Positions 46,525 through 55,453 of a DNA stretch of 64,000 bases are shown in pieces. Made by a program: the position numbers and the translations under genes. The notes beneath the pieces were generated by a model. That model did not search any database. It was given only the letters and a program-made list of their open reading frames with translations, and had not been told where the DNA came from. How positions within the stretch are numbered: position 1 is the first letter of the stretch; each line of letters begins with the position of its first letter. Source of the DNA: Vibrio atlanticus (GTDB lineage: Bacteria > Pseudomonadota > Gammaproteobacteria > Enterobacterales > Vibrionaceae); NCBI RefSeq assembly GCF_024347315.1, contig NZ_AP025461.1:310001-374000 (forward strand), given 5' to 3'.

Positions 46525-47739
46525 ATGTCTAGCTCTCAGGAAAAAAAGACAATGGACGCGATTACCATTAAAAACCTTGATGTTGTTTTTGGTGATAAGT
46601 CGAAGCAAGCGCTCGAGCTACTCGACCAAGGTAAAACTCGCCAAGAGATCATTGATGAAACCGGCCAAGTGGTTGGCGTAGATAATGTGTCGCTGACCGT
46701 TGAAGAAGGCGAGATTTGTGTATTGATGGGTTTGTCTGGTTCTGGTAAATCATCTTTGCTTCGCGCAGTTAACGGCTTGAATGAGATCAGCCGTGGCTCA
46801 TTGGCGATCAAAGATGGAGACAAGCTGGTTGATTTAGGTGAACAGTGCGACGAAGCGACCTTGCGTCACCTTCGTACTCACCGCGTTTCTATGGTGTTCC
46901 AAAAGTTTGCCCTAATGCCTTGGTTAAACGTGTCAGATAACGTCGCGTTTGGCCTTGAAATGCAAGGTGTCGCCAAAGATGTTCGTCGTGCTAAAGCGCG
47001 TGAACAACTTGAAATGGTGGGTTTGGCAGAGTGGGAAACCAAGTATCCGCATGAGCTTTCTGGCGGTATGCAGCAACGTGTTGGCCTAGCGCGTGCTTTT
47101 GCGATGGATACCGATATTCTTCTTATGGATGAACCGTTTTCAGCGCTTGATCCGCTGATTCGTGCGCAGTTGCAAGATGAGCTAATTCTATTGCAAAACA
47201 AGCTTAACAAAACGATTCTGTTCGTGAGTCATGATTTAGACGAAGCGCTGAAGATTGGTAATAACATTGCGATCATGGAGTCAGGCAAGTTGATTCAACA
47301 TGGCAAACCTGAAGAGATCGTACTCACACCAAAAACGGAATACGTGAAAGATTTTGTCGCACACACTAACCCGTTGAACGTATTGAAAGGTCGCTCGTTG
47401 ATGCAGCCACTGGATTCTTTGAAACAAGAAGATGAAAGTTGGAAGATCTGTGACTCTAAAGACTTATGGATTGAGCAGAGTGAAGGTACTTTGTCTGTAA
47501 AAGGTGAATCGACTTTAGCGCTTGTTGAGTGGAACGAATCCGACGATTTAACGGCAATCAGCGCGTTGAGTGTTGTAGTGGCAAGTCCAGAGATTGGAAT
47601 GCGCGATGCGATTAAGCTTAAGCAGATCAGTAACCACCCAATTCTGTTGGTTGAAAACAATCAATTGGTCGGTATTTTGGATAACAGTGAATTTTATAAT
47701 GCGCTTACTGGTAACTTTCAGATGAATACCGCTGCGTAA
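46525..47739 (+). CDS. choV: Choline ABC transporter, ATP-binding protein
   Basis: The 404-residue ATPase has Walker A GLSGSGKSS, signature LSGGMQQRVGLARA, Walker B ILLMDEPFSALDPL and the H-loop FVSHDLDEA, with a C-terminal regulatory tail that resembles CBS domains in part (about 300-400). The start at 46525 follows AGGAGG and is preferred to a frame from 46492 that overlaps choW. It powers choline uptake. It closes the bet-cho operon. Confidence 0.94.
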   Translation: MSSSQEKKTMDAITIKNLDVVFGDKSKQALELLDQGKTRQEIIDETGQVVGVDNVSLTVEEGEICVLMGLSGSGKSSLLRAVNGLNEISRGSLAIKDGDKLVDLGEQCDEATLRHLRTHRVSMVFQKFALMPWLNVSDNVAFGLEMQGVAKDVRRAKAREQLEMVGLAEWETKYPHELSGGMQQRVGLARAFAMDTDILLMDEPFSALDPLIRAQLQDELILLQNKLNKTILFVSHDLDEALKIGNNIAIMESGKLIQHGKPEEIVLTPKTEYVKDFVAHTNPLNVLKGRSLMQPLDSLKQEDESWKICDSKDLWIEQSEGTLSVKGESTLALVEWNESDDLTAISALSVVVASPEIGMRDAIKLKQISNHPILLVENNQLVGILDNSEFYNALTGNFQMNTAA

Positions 47740-48101
47740 AATTTCGTTTTTAAGCTTAGCTATTGAGGCTGGTTTTTTATTGGGTGGAGAGGGTTAAATC
47801 TCTCTACCTCTATGATTATTAAAATATATTATTCTTTGAGTTTGTATTCTCTGACTCATTATTTTTGTCTTCATTGAAGCTTTGATTCCCCCTTCATTAG
47901 GCAAAAGTGCCGTACCACGCAAGTTTAGTGGTATAGAAAAGATTGAGAATAGTATTAACATCAGTACAATGCGGAAAAATCAATGAAGTAAATTATCAAT
48001 TTACAGTGTAATTCGAGCGATCCTAAGCTGTTCAGTTTGGAAATCTCATCGCCACGGCACTGTAAAGTCACTCACAGTATATTAGTACAAAGGTCTGCAT
48101 C
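47740..48101. other. Intergenic region upstream of the MarR-family gene
   Basis: This 362-bp AT-rich region has no gene and no clear terminator for choV; it should hold the MarR gene promoter. Confidence 0.45.
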
Positions 48102-48584
48102 TTGGATAAACATGACGAAATCTTGGTCGCTATTCGCCAAATTATTCGCGCTATCGATTTACACTCGAAAAAGCTGAGTAAAGAGTATGGTTTGACGGGC
48201 CCTCAATTGATTTTAATGCGCGCAATCCAAGAGATGGGTAATGTGACGATCAAAGAATTGTCTAATCAAACTAATGTGAGTCAAGCGACGACAACGACGA
48301 TCATCGATCGCTTGGAATTGAATGGCTACGTACAACGTGTTCGCAGCTCGTCAGATCGCCGCAAAGTACACGCAAATCTGACTGAAAAAGGTCAAGAGCT
48401 ACTTAACAATGCGCCACCACCGCTACAAGATAACTTTGTTAAAAAATTCCAAAATTTAGAAGCATGGGAACAAAGCCTACTGCTTTCTTCGATGCAACGT
48501 GTGTCTGCAATGATGAACGCCGAAGACATCGACGCAGCCCCAGTTCTACAGCTTGAAGGCATTGCAAACGTAGTCAAGAGCTAA
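48102..48584 (+). CDS. MarR-family regulator, candidate CosR (compatible solute regulator)
   Basis: The 160-residue protein has a MarR winged helix (about 30-110: KELSNQTNVSQATTTTIIDRL is the recognition part, then RRKVHANLTEKGQELL as the wing) and helical ends for dimerisation, with a C-terminal DIDAAPVLQLEGI tail. It starts with TTG. The gene sits between the choline/betaine operon and the ectoine operon, and its size and ends recall CosR of vibrios, which represses ect and betaine genes at low salt. The name is therefore likely but rests on context and memory, not alignment. Confidence 0.75.
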   Translation: MDKHDEILVAIRQIIRAIDLHSKKLSKEYGLTGPQLILMRAIQEMGNVTIKELSNQTNVSQATTTTIIDRLELNGYVQRVRSSSDRRKVHANLTEKGQELLNNAPPPLQDNFVKKFQNLEAWEQSLLLSSMQRVSAMMNAEDIDAAPVLQLEGIANVVKS

Positions 48585-49027
48585 CGTAGTTTTAAATTGT
48601 CTAGCTAAGAAAAAGTTTAAAGAGTTATAAAATGGTCGCATCAAGCGGCCATTTTTTGATCTTGGCCTCCCAATTTGTCTGACTTTACTAATAAAAATCA
48701 TCTTTTAGTTTTAGCCTATCGACATAAGCTAAGGTTTTCGAAAGACTAAGTATCAAGCGAAGGTATCTATATAGGCTATGGCATCAAGTTTATGCTGACA
48801 TATGATGATCTTCTCGTTGTGTCTAATCTCCCCCCACTTCTAAGCGACAAAACTTTTTTCAAGATAAGCGCATGCCATAAAACGAAAATAACAACCTTAA
48901 ATGGCTCGTTTGGTGCCTTAAAATAGCCAAATTAGGGTGTTTTAAGTTGCTGTTTTTGTTGGTTTTTAATTTGATGTTTTCTTAAGATCACAATGGTAGT
49001 CTTAGCTTGATTTCTTTAGGGGGTTAA
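48585..49027. other. Intergenic region upstream of qnr
   Basis: 443 bp with the MarR-gene terminator at its start and AT-rich sequence after. No gene is seen. I looked for a LexA box (CTGT-N8-ACAG) near the qnr start and did not find one. Confidence 0.5.
48629..48657 (+). terminator. Terminator of the MarR-family gene
   Basis: Hairpin AAAATGGTCGC-atcaa-GCGGCCATTTTTT with one G-T pair, then T run. Confidence 0.85.
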
Positions 49028-49684
49028 ATGGACACCAATAACAGCACTTATCATCAGCACAGTTTTGCTCAGCAAGATCTATCAGAGCTTACATTTACGG
49101 CCTGTACGTTTATCCGTTGTGATTTCAGACGTTCGAACTTACGTGATGCAACGTTTATTAACTGTAAGTTTATTGAACAAGGCGACATTGAGGGATGCCA
49201 CTTTGATATTGCCGATTTACGAGACGCAAGTTTCCAGAATTGCCAGTTGGCGATGGCGAACTTTAGTAATGCGAATTGCTATGGGATTGAGCTGCGTGAA
49301 TGCGATTTAAAAGGAGCGAATTTTACTCGTGCTAACTTTGCCAATCAAGTAAGCAATAGGATGTACTTTTGCTCTGCGTATATTACGGGCTGTAACCTGT
49401 CATACGCCAACTTGGAGCAGGCCTGCTTGGAAAAGTGTGAGTTGTTTGAAAACCGCTGGATAGGGACTTACCTTGGCGGTGCGTCACTGAAAGAGTCTGA
49501 TCTCAGCCGAGGCGTGTTCTCCGAAGATGTATGGGGGCAATTCAGTATGCAAGGGGCTAACTTGTGTCATGCGGAATTAGAAGGGTTAGACCCTCGCAAA
49601 GTGGATACGACAGGGATTAAGATTGTTGCTTGGCAACAAGAGCAGTTGCTTGAAACCATGGGTATTGTTGTGATGCCTGATTGA
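49028..49684 (+). CDS. qnr: Qnr-family pentapeptide repeat protein (QnrS/QnrVS-like)
   Basis: The 218-residue protein is built of pentapeptide repeats (A/C-D/N-L/F-X-X) forming a right-handed beta helix: FTACTFIRCDFRR, NCKFIEQGDIEGCHF, DLRDASFQNCQLAMANF, CYGIELRECDLKGANF and the late SLKESDLSRGVFSEDVW. Length and these segments are those of QnrS-type proteins, which protect gyrase and topoisomerase IV from quinolones. It lies on the chromosome with no integron, transposon or repeat near it, matching the idea that marine vibrios are the reservoir of plasmid qnrS. The ATG follows TAGGGGG. Confidence 0.95.
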   Translation: MDTNNSTYHQHSFAQQDLSELTFTACTFIRCDFRRSNLRDATFINCKFIEQGDIEGCHFDIADLRDASFQNCQLAMANFSNANCYGIELRECDLKGANFTRANFANQVSNRMYFCSAYITGCNLSYANLEQACLEKCELFENRWIGTYLGGASLKESDLSRGVFSEDVWGQFSMQGANLCHAELEGLDPRKVDTTGIKIVAWQQEQLLETMGIVVMPD

Positions 49685-49760
49685 TTTTCCAATTCTGCAT
49701 ATCACGCTGTAAAACTCGGTTGTCGTATCACTCGGTGTAATCAACCACAGCAGTTAGAAG

Positions 49761-49791
49761 AAAAGCTCAAAGCTAATAACTTTGGGCTTTC
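49761..49791 (+). terminator. Weak terminator after qnr
   Basis: Arms AAAGCTCAAAG and CTTTGGGCTTT with a 7-nt loop, short T run. Confidence 0.55.
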
Positions 49792-49914
49792 CGTATTTGG
49801 AGTCCGTAACCTGCAATTTATCAAAGCGACTCCTCAAACTGAGAGCGAAGTAATCTTGTGAGTCTTTCGGTTTGATATACTCAGTGTTCATTCGATTAAG
49901 ATGATGGAGATGAT

Positions 49915-50175
49915 ATGTCGAAAACCGCGAAGATCATTAATGAAGATAAATTGCTAAAGAAAGCTCTGGAAGTCGGTTCTAAAATGGCAAAGTTACAAGG
50001 CTTTGATTTGCCACACTCATCTCAACCTATAAAAGTTAAGGCTGTGTACTTGTTTCTCGTTGGAGTTAATCAGATCACGCCTTTACCTGAAAGTAAGCTT
50101 GATGGCGCGAATATTAAGAAGCGTTTAGCACTATGGATCCACAAGGCTCTGCCTGATAATGATCCCCTGAAGTAA
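49915..50175 (+). CDS. Small conserved protein, possibly DUF5062 family
   Basis: The 86-residue soluble protein begins MSKTAKIINEDKLLKKALEVG and contains the block KVKAVYLFLVGVNQITPLPESK followed by KRLALWIHKALPDNDPL. This resembles small vibrio/shewanella proteins grouped as DUF5062, though I cannot check. The ATG follows a GGAGATGAT site and the gene is closed by a clear terminator, so it is a real gene. The function is unknown. Confidence 0.7.
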   Translation: MSKTAKIINEDKLLKKALEVGSKMAKLQGFDLPHSSQPIKVKAVYLFLVGVNQITPLPESKLDGANIKKRLALWIHKALPDNDPLK

Positions 50176-50239
50176 TTCGCGATTAACTCAGTGATTCGAA
50201 TTTGTTTCTTTTGATTGATTGCCAATTTATGTTTACTTG

Positions 50240-50271
50240 AAAAACCTAGCTATCTCACGCTAGGTTTTTTT
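50240..50271 (+). terminator. Terminator after the small conserved gene
   Basis: Hairpin AAAACCTAGC-tatctcac-GCTAGGTTTTTT with T run. Confidence 0.9.
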
Positions 50272-50519
50272 GTTTTAGGTATCTGCGTTTCAATATTAGA
50301 GCCTAAGCCATCTCTTTTTAGAGCGTCACTGTTTACCTTATTCAGTATTGGAGTCGTCGATATTTTTGCTGATTCCTATCCTTCCTACTCAGGCACTTGA
50401 ACGCTGTATTTTATGAATTGCACTAACGATTTCCTTTCGTCTATTTCCTTCAAGACTCTCAAATTTATACCGACCCAATAAATACATTAGAACTCAAAGT
50501 ATTATCTAATACATATAAT

Positions 50520-50564
50520 ACTTACGTAAGTGTGATCTGTGTCGCTAAAATTTGATTTTTAGCG
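50520..50564. promoter_or_regulatory. Palindromes in the ectoine operon promoter region
   Basis: Two inverted repeats lie 80-125 nt ahead of ectA: the perfect 12-bp palindrome ACTTACGTAAGT (50520-50531) and CGCTAAAA-N6-TTTTAGCG (50543-50564). They are good candidates for binding of CosR or other osmotic and quorum regulators; which protein binds is not shown. Confidence 0.5.
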
Positions 50565-50643
50565 CTAATGTGTTGATCTTTGTGTATGGGAAATGCTCAT
50601 AATTAAAAGGAATTTAATTAGAGTTCAAAGGAAATGTCTCGGT

Positions 50644-51177
50644 ATGATTACGTCAGCGCCTTGGATATTGTATCCAGAGGTTGTAGAAAAGATGATTGAA
50701 AAATGGAATTTTCGTGAGCCAGAAGTTTCGGATGGCAACAACATTTATCAATTAATTTCAGAGTGCCCCCCATTAGATACTAACTCTTCATATTGCAATT
50801 TCTTGCAGTCTACTCACTTTAGTAAAACTTGTATTTTAGTGGAGCACGAAGGTGACCTTGCTGGCTTTATTTCTAGTTACCAAAAACCCAGTGAGCCCAA
50901 TGTTCTCTTTATTTGGCAAGTGGCGGTGGCGCCTAAGTTTAGAGGCAATGCTTTAGCCTACAAGATGCTGAACACCTTACTTAAACGAGAGGGCCTAAAG
51001 AGCATTGAAGCGATAGAAACGACTATCACTGAATCAAACCAAGCGTCTTGGGCATTGTTCAAAAAGCTGGACGAAAAAAACGGTAACACCGGGAAAGTGA
51101 CTACTTTCTTAGATGAAAATCTTCACTTTAACGGGCAGCACGATACCGAATACCTCTATCGAATCCTCCTTAAATAA
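50644..51177 (+). CDS. ectA: L-2,4-diaminobutyrate acetyltransferase
   Basis: The 177-residue GNAT enzyme matches EctA: FREPEVSDGNNIYQLISECP, LDTNSSYCNFLQSTHF, FIWQVAVAPKFRGNALAYKM (acetyl-CoA site), ETTITESNQASWALFKKLD and the end HDTEYLYRILLK. It acetylates diaminobutyrate in the second step of ectoine synthesis. The start at 50644 matches the usual family N-terminus (SAPWILYP); an in-frame ATG at 50593 would add 17 residues and has only a weak ribosome site. Confidence 0.95.
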   Translation: MITSAPWILYPEVVEKMIEKWNFREPEVSDGNNIYQLISECPPLDTNSSYCNFLQSTHFSKTCILVEHEGDLAGFISSYQKPSEPNVLFIWQVAVAPKFRGNALAYKMLNTLLKREGLKSIEAIETTITESNQASWALFKKLDEKNGNTGKVTTFLDENLHFNGQHDTEYLYRILLK

Positions 51178-51212
51178 TCAAACACTTATAGGAATTAAAT
51201 AACGGCATTATC

Positions 51213-52478
51213 ATGGATATTTTTAAAAAGCAGGAATCTAACGTACGTTCATACTCGAATAGTTTTCCAGTTACTTTTAGTAAATCAAAAGGTTGCTGGC
51301 TTGAAACGAAACAAGGTGATCGTTACATCGATTTTCTTGCTGGAGCAGGATCTCTCAATTACGGTCACAACAATCCAATACTTAAGCAAGCCTTGCTTGA
51401 TTACATTGAAATGGATGGGATTACGCACGGTTTAGATATGCATTCAGAAGCCAAAGCTGAATTTTTAGAAGCGCTTACTCGCTTGATTCTAGAACCAAGA
51501 GATCTCAATTATAAAGTTCAATTTACAGGCCCAACAGGAACTAATGCCGTTGAAGCCGCGATTAAATTGGCTAAAAAAGTGAAAGGCCGAAGCAGCATTG
51601 TAGCGTTTACCAATGGTTTTCATGGTTGTACTGCAGGTGCACTGGCTGCTACGGGTAACCAGCATCATAGACAAGGCGCGGGTTCAAATCTTAACAACGT
51701 TACGCGTTTGCCATTTGAGGGTTACGCTGGCATTGATGGATTAAAATTGTTCGAAACGATGTTAGCTGATAATTCTGCCGGTATGGATAAGCCAGCAGCC
51801 GTCTTATTGGAAACGGTTCAAGGTGAAGGTGGATTGAATGTCGCTTCAAATGAGTGGCTACAGCGCTTGAGTAAAATTTGTAAAGCCCACGATATCTTAC
51901 TCATTGTCGATGATATCCAAGCGGGTTGTGGTCGAACGGGTACGTTCTTTAGCTTTGAACCATCAGGTATCAAGCCAGATATAGTCACGCTGTCTAAGTC
52001 GATAAGTGGTTATGGCTTACCGATGGCCGTCGTTTTATTAAAGCCTGAATTAGACAAATGGCAGCCGGGAGAACACAACGGCACCTTCCGTGGTAATAAC
52101 CATGCGTTCGTTACCGCTACGAAAGCGTTAGAAATGTATTGGTCAAATGATGATTTTGAAAATCATATTCAACGTAGCTCAAGCATGGTCGATGATGTCA
52201 TTCAACGCAATATCAAGCGTTTCCCAGAGCTATTCGTTCAACGCAAGGGACGTGGAATGATGATTGGCATTGAATGTAAAGATGGAAACACGGCTGACGA
52301 AATTGCCAAAACGTGTTTTGAAAACGGTATGGTCATTGAAACAGCTGGCCCTAACGATGAAATAGTGAAGTTCTTTTGCCCACTGACGATATCTGAATCG
52401 GAACTGATGCAAGGTTTAACCATCTTCGAAGATTCAGTAGAAATTGTAGCAACTAAGTATTTCAAGAAAGTATCGTAA
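51213..52478 (+). CDS. ectB: Diaminobutyrate-2-oxoglutarate transaminase
   Basis: The 421-residue class III aminotransferase has the PLP lysine in [48 protein letters not shown] and [16 protein letters not shown], and starts [19 protein letters not shown] as EctB does. It makes diaminobutyrate from aspartate semialdehyde and glutamate, the first ectoine-specific step. It lies 35 nt after ectA and 13 nt before ectC. Confidence 0.97.
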   Translation: MDIFKKQESNVRSYSNSFPVTFSKSKGCWLETKQGDRYIDFLAGAGSLNYGHNNPILKQALLDYIEMDGITHGLDMHSEAKAEFLEALTRLILEPRDLNYKVQFTGPTGTNAVEAAIKLAKKVKGRSSIVAFTNGFHGCTAGALAATGNQHHRQGAGSNLNNVTRLPFEGYAGIDGLKLFETMLADNSAGMDKPAAVLLETVQGEGGLNVASNEWLQRLSKICKAHDILLIVDDIQAGCGRTGTFFSFEPSGIKPDIVTLSKSISGYGLPMAVVLLKPELDKWQPGEHNGTFRGNNHAFVTATKALEMYWSNDDFENHIQRSSSMVDDVIQRNIKRFPELFVQRKGRGMMIGIECKDGNTADEIAKTCFENGMVIETAGPNDEIVKFFCPLTISESELMQGLTIFEDSVEIVATKYFKKVS

Positions 52479-52491
52479 TAGGGACAGTAAA

Positions 52492-52878
52492 ATGATTGTT
52501 AGAACACTTGATGAATGTCGCAATAGCGAAAGACGTATTGTTTCGGATAATTGGGAAAGTACTCGCATGTTGTTGAAAGATGACAACATGGGTTTTTCAT
52601 TTCATATCACGACAATTTATGAAGCGACGGAAACACATATTCATTACCAAAACCATTTAGAATCAGTATATTGCATGAGTGGTGAAGGCGAAATTGAAGT
52701 GGTTGGGGGGGATACTTATCCCATTAAACCTGGGACGCTTTATATCCTTGATAAGCACGATGAACACTATTTACGTGCGTATAAAAACAAAGAAATGGTT
52801 ATGGCGTGTGTATTCAATCCGCCAATTACTGGCGCTGAAGTTCACGATGAAAACGGCGTTTATCCTCTGGTTGATTAA
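52492..52878 (+). CDS. ectC: L-ectoine synthase
   Basis: The 128-residue cupin starts [19 protein letters not shown] and has the metal-site residues in [21 protein letters not shown] and [11 protein letters not shown], as in EctC. It closes the ring of N-acetyl-diaminobutyrate to give ectoine. Confidence 0.97.
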   Translation: MIVRTLDECRNSERRIVSDNWESTRMLLKDDNMGFSFHITTIYEATETHIHYQNHLESVYCMSGEGEIEVVGGDTYPIKPGTLYILDKHDEHYLRAYKNKEMVMACVFNPPITGAEVHDENGVYPLVD

Positions 52879-52890
52879 CCGATTTTTTCT

Positions 52891-52908
52891 GGGGTGAAAT
52901 CTCACCCC
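52891..52908 (+). promoter_or_regulatory. Hairpin between ectC and the aspartokinase gene
   Basis: Perfect stem GGGGTGA-aatc-TCACCCC preceded by T6 and not followed by a T run, so it looks like a message-stabilising or partly attenuating hairpin within the operon. Confidence 0.6.
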
Positions 52909-52957
52909 AATTTCAATTTATCTAGTCTTTATTGCTTCTCTATAACTAAGGTCTTTT

Positions 52958-54382
52958 ATGACATTTACCGTAGAAAAAATCGGCGGTACATCCATGACAG
53001 CATTTGATGCTGTGCTCGACAATATTATTCTCCGCCCGAAAAATCCGTACAATCGAATTTTTGTTGTGTCAGCTTATAGCGGGATGACAGATGCACTTTT
53101 GGAGTGCAAAAAAACAGGCAAGCCAGGTGTTTATCAATTGATCGCAATGCGTGATGATTCTTGGGAAGAAGCGTTATCTTACATTGAAAGCCGTATGTTG
53201 TTGATCAACGAGCATATTTTTGCAGATCCTATGAATCGTGCGCGTGCTGATAAGTTCATCCGGTCGCGTATTTCAGAAGCGAAGAACTGTATTACAAATA
53301 TCCTTGAAACGTGTCAATACGGTCAGTTTTCATTGAGGCATTACTTGCCTCAGATCCGCGAGTTTCTCTCTTCAATTGGCGAGTCACATAGTGCGTACAA
53401 TACGGCTCTTAAATTGAAAAATATTGGTATTAATTCAACCTTTGTTGACCTTTCTGGTTGGGATAACAAGACTCCTCAGAGTTTGGACGATACCATCAGA
53501 GACGCTTTTTCAGACATAAATGTGGCTGAAGAGCTACCTATAGTGACGGGTTATGCCTATTGTAAAGAAGGTTTGATGCATACTTATGATCGTGGTTACA
53601 GTGAGATGACGTTTAGCCGTATCGCGACTATGACCAAGGCATCACTGGCTATTATTCATAAGGAGTATCACTTTAGTTCGGCCGATCCAAAAGTCGTTGG
53701 GGTTAGCTCAGTTAAACCAATTGGAGCGACTAATTATGATGTTGCCGATCAGTTAGCAAACCTTGGTATGGAAGCTATTCATTCTAATGCCGCAGCAGGG
53801 TTGCGCGAGAGTGGAATCGAACTACAAATAAAGAACACTTTTGAGCCAGAGCATGAAGGTACACTGATTTCTTCAGATTACCGCCCAGACACCAATCAGA
53901 TAGAGATTATTGCCGGAAAGCAGAAAGTATATGCATTGCATGTATTTGATCAGGGGATGGTCGGTAAGGCTGATAACGTCAGTTATGAACTAATGGAAAT
54001 TATCGCGGATGCGAGAGTTAACCTTATCGGAAAAGAGATGAATGCTAACTCTATTACGTATTATCTAGGTGGTAGTTCAGAAAGTTTAAATAAGGTGTTT
54101 TATAAGGCAGAGAAGCGATATCCGAAAGCCTCTATTTCGGGACGCATGGTCGCTATCATTTCGGCGATCGGCTCTCAAATTGACACCAATAAAACGCTAG
54201 CAAATGGTGTATTAGCTTTGATGAACAATAGTGTTACACCTATTGCGTTACATTCGTCGATGAGAAACGTGAATGTACAATTTGTTGTGAGCGACGATAA
54301 GTATCAAGAGGCCATTTGTGCATTACATGAAGAGTTTTTTGAACAAAAGCAAAAGGTCACATCATCAGTGAGTGCTGCTTAA
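52958..54382 (+). CDS. Aspartate kinase dedicated to ectoine synthesis (Ask_Ect)
   Basis: The 474-residue enzyme starts with VEKIGGTSM (kinase motif) and has IFVVSAYSGMTDALLECKK, IVTGYAYCKEG, YSEMTFSRIA and C-terminal ACT domains (IIADARVNLIGKEMNANSITYY and NNSVTPIALHSSMRNVNVQFVV areas). Its place after ectABC and its sequence type mark it as the ectoine aspartokinase, which supplies aspartyl phosphate without normal lysine/threonine feedback (family knowledge). A terminator follows 77 nt later. Confidence 0.93.
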   Translation: MTFTVEKIGGTSMTAFDAVLDNIILRPKNPYNRIFVVSAYSGMTDALLECKKTGKPGVYQLIAMRDDSWEEALSYIESRMLLINEHIFADPMNRARADKFIRSRISEAKNCITNILETCQYGQFSLRHYLPQIREFLSSIGESHSAYNTALKLKNIGINSTFVDLSGWDNKTPQSLDDTIRDAFSDINVAEELPIVTGYAYCKEGLMHTYDRGYSEMTFSRIATMTKASLAIIHKEYHFSSADPKVVGVSSVKPIGATNYDVADQLANLGMEAIHSNAAAGLRESGIELQIKNTFEPEHEGTLISSDYRPDTNQIEIIAGKQKVYALHVFDQGMVGKADNVSYELMEIIADARVNLIGKEMNANSITYYLGGSSESLNKVFYKAEKRYPKASISGRMVAIISAIGSQIDTNKTLANGVLALMNNSVTPIALHSSMRNVNVQFVVSDDKYQEAICALHEEFFEQKQKVTSSVSAA

Positions 54383-54459
54383 ATCTAGAGCGGTGAGCCT
54401 ATCCCATCGACTAACTGAACGTTTGATCTGTAGGGTTGAGACTGCAAAAAATTCTGTGT

Positions 54460-54485
54460 AAAGGCCATTTTTATGATGGCCTTTT
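54460..54485 (+). terminator. Terminator of the ectoine operon
   Basis: Hairpin AAAGGCCAT-tttatg-ATGGCCTTTTT with T run. Confidence 0.92.
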
Positions 54486-54541
54486 TCGTACCTGCTCGAT
54501 GACATATTGTGATTTCAGTCCTTATTTTGTAAAACAAGGTT

Positions 54542-55231
54542 ATGAACTTTAAGGTGCGGCATTTAATGTCGGTGTTGTTGTTATTTCACGCGAATAATTC
54601 AGGAGCAAGGTATGAGTACTCATCAAATAAAAATGTGGTATTTGACGTCGGCAATGTGATTGTACGTTGGTCACCGCTAGAAATTACTCGCCTGACTTTC
54701 GGGGAACTTGATGATCTGGAAACCCAAGCGCGTTCAATTTTCCAAAGTTCGATTTGGTTGGATTTGAACAAAGGATTCTTGACCGAAAGTGAGGCCAAAC
54801 TTCGCTACCAACAAGAGTTAGATTTATCTTCATTAGAGTGCGATCGCCTGTTCTACTACGTAAAGCAAACGCAGATCTTGCTGTACGGTTCTGTTGACCT
54901 CATCAAGCAAGTAAAGCGAGCAGGTTATGCTGTGTATGCGTTAACCGATAACGTGGTTGAGATTGTTGAGTATCTAAAAGCCACCTACGAGTTTTGGTCA
55001 TTGTTTGATGGAGCAACGGTATCGGCAGAGTTGGGTATGCTCAAGCCTCAACCTGAAATTTACCAAGCGCTGCTGTCTAATAATGGTCTTGAAGCTTCAG
55101 AAACTGTCTTCATTGATGATATGCCTTACAACGTTGAAGGGGCAAAGGCTGTAGGTATGGCCGGTATCCAGTTTAGTGATGCTGTGCAATGCGAGAACGC
55201 ACTACGTGCTTTTGGCGTCGAATTGACGTGA
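54542..55231 (+). CDS. HAD-family phosphatase, apparent frameshift near its start
   Basis: The protein has the YihX-type HAD motifs: VVFDVGNVIVRWSP (motif I), ALTDNVVEIVE (motif II), LGMLKPQPEIYQ (motif III Lys) and VFIDDMPYNVEGAKA (motif IV). The 229-residue frame reaches back to 54542, but its first 30 residues look unlike the family. A better start, ATG at 54612, has AGGAG six nt upstream and encodes MSTHQIK, yet it is out of frame: one more A in the A5 run at 54629-54633 would join it to NVVFDVGN exactly. So the gene carries a 1-nt deletion, is read by slippage, or has a sequencing error; otherwise it uses the poor upstream start. Confidence 0.8.
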   Translation: MNFKVRHLMSVLLLFHANNSGARYEYSSNKNVVFDVGNVIVRWSPLEITRLTFGELDDLETQARSIFQSSIWLDLNKGFLTESEAKLRYQQELDLSSLECDRLFYYVKQTQILLYGSVDLIKQVKRAGYAVYALTDNVVEIVEYLKATYEFWSLFDGATVSAELGMLKPQPEIYQALLSNNGLEASETVFIDDMPYNVEGAKAVGMAGIQFSDAVQCENALRAFGVELT

Positions 55232-55357
55232 TCATGTAGCGAAGTGCTCAAATTATCTATATTTAGTCAGGTTTCTCTATGCGGATAGTCTAGGTAGAAA
55301 AGCTAAGTAGAAAATGACGGATAGAAAATATTGATAAAAGCGAAAATGAATCGGTTA

Positions 55358-55395
55358 AAAAGAGGTGATGTTTCATGTGAACATCGCCTCTTTTT
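55358..55395. terminator. Bidirectional terminator
   Basis: Stem AAAAAGAGGTGATGTT / AACATCGCCTCTTTTT with a 7-nt loop, between convergent genes. Confidence 0.92.
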
Positions 55396-55453
55396 GTATT
55401 CGTTGTTCTAAGTAGCTTTATTCTACGGGTGGGCTCTATTCTTCTATTTAGCT

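Noticed and set aside
48950..49027. Possible LexA box upstream of qnr, as known for qnrB
   Set aside because: No CTGT-N8-ACAG palindrome was found near the start.
50215..50400. 61-codon plus-strand frame with hydrophobic residues
   Set aside because: A strong terminator hairpin (50240-50271) lies inside it, so it is very unlikely to be expressed as a gene.
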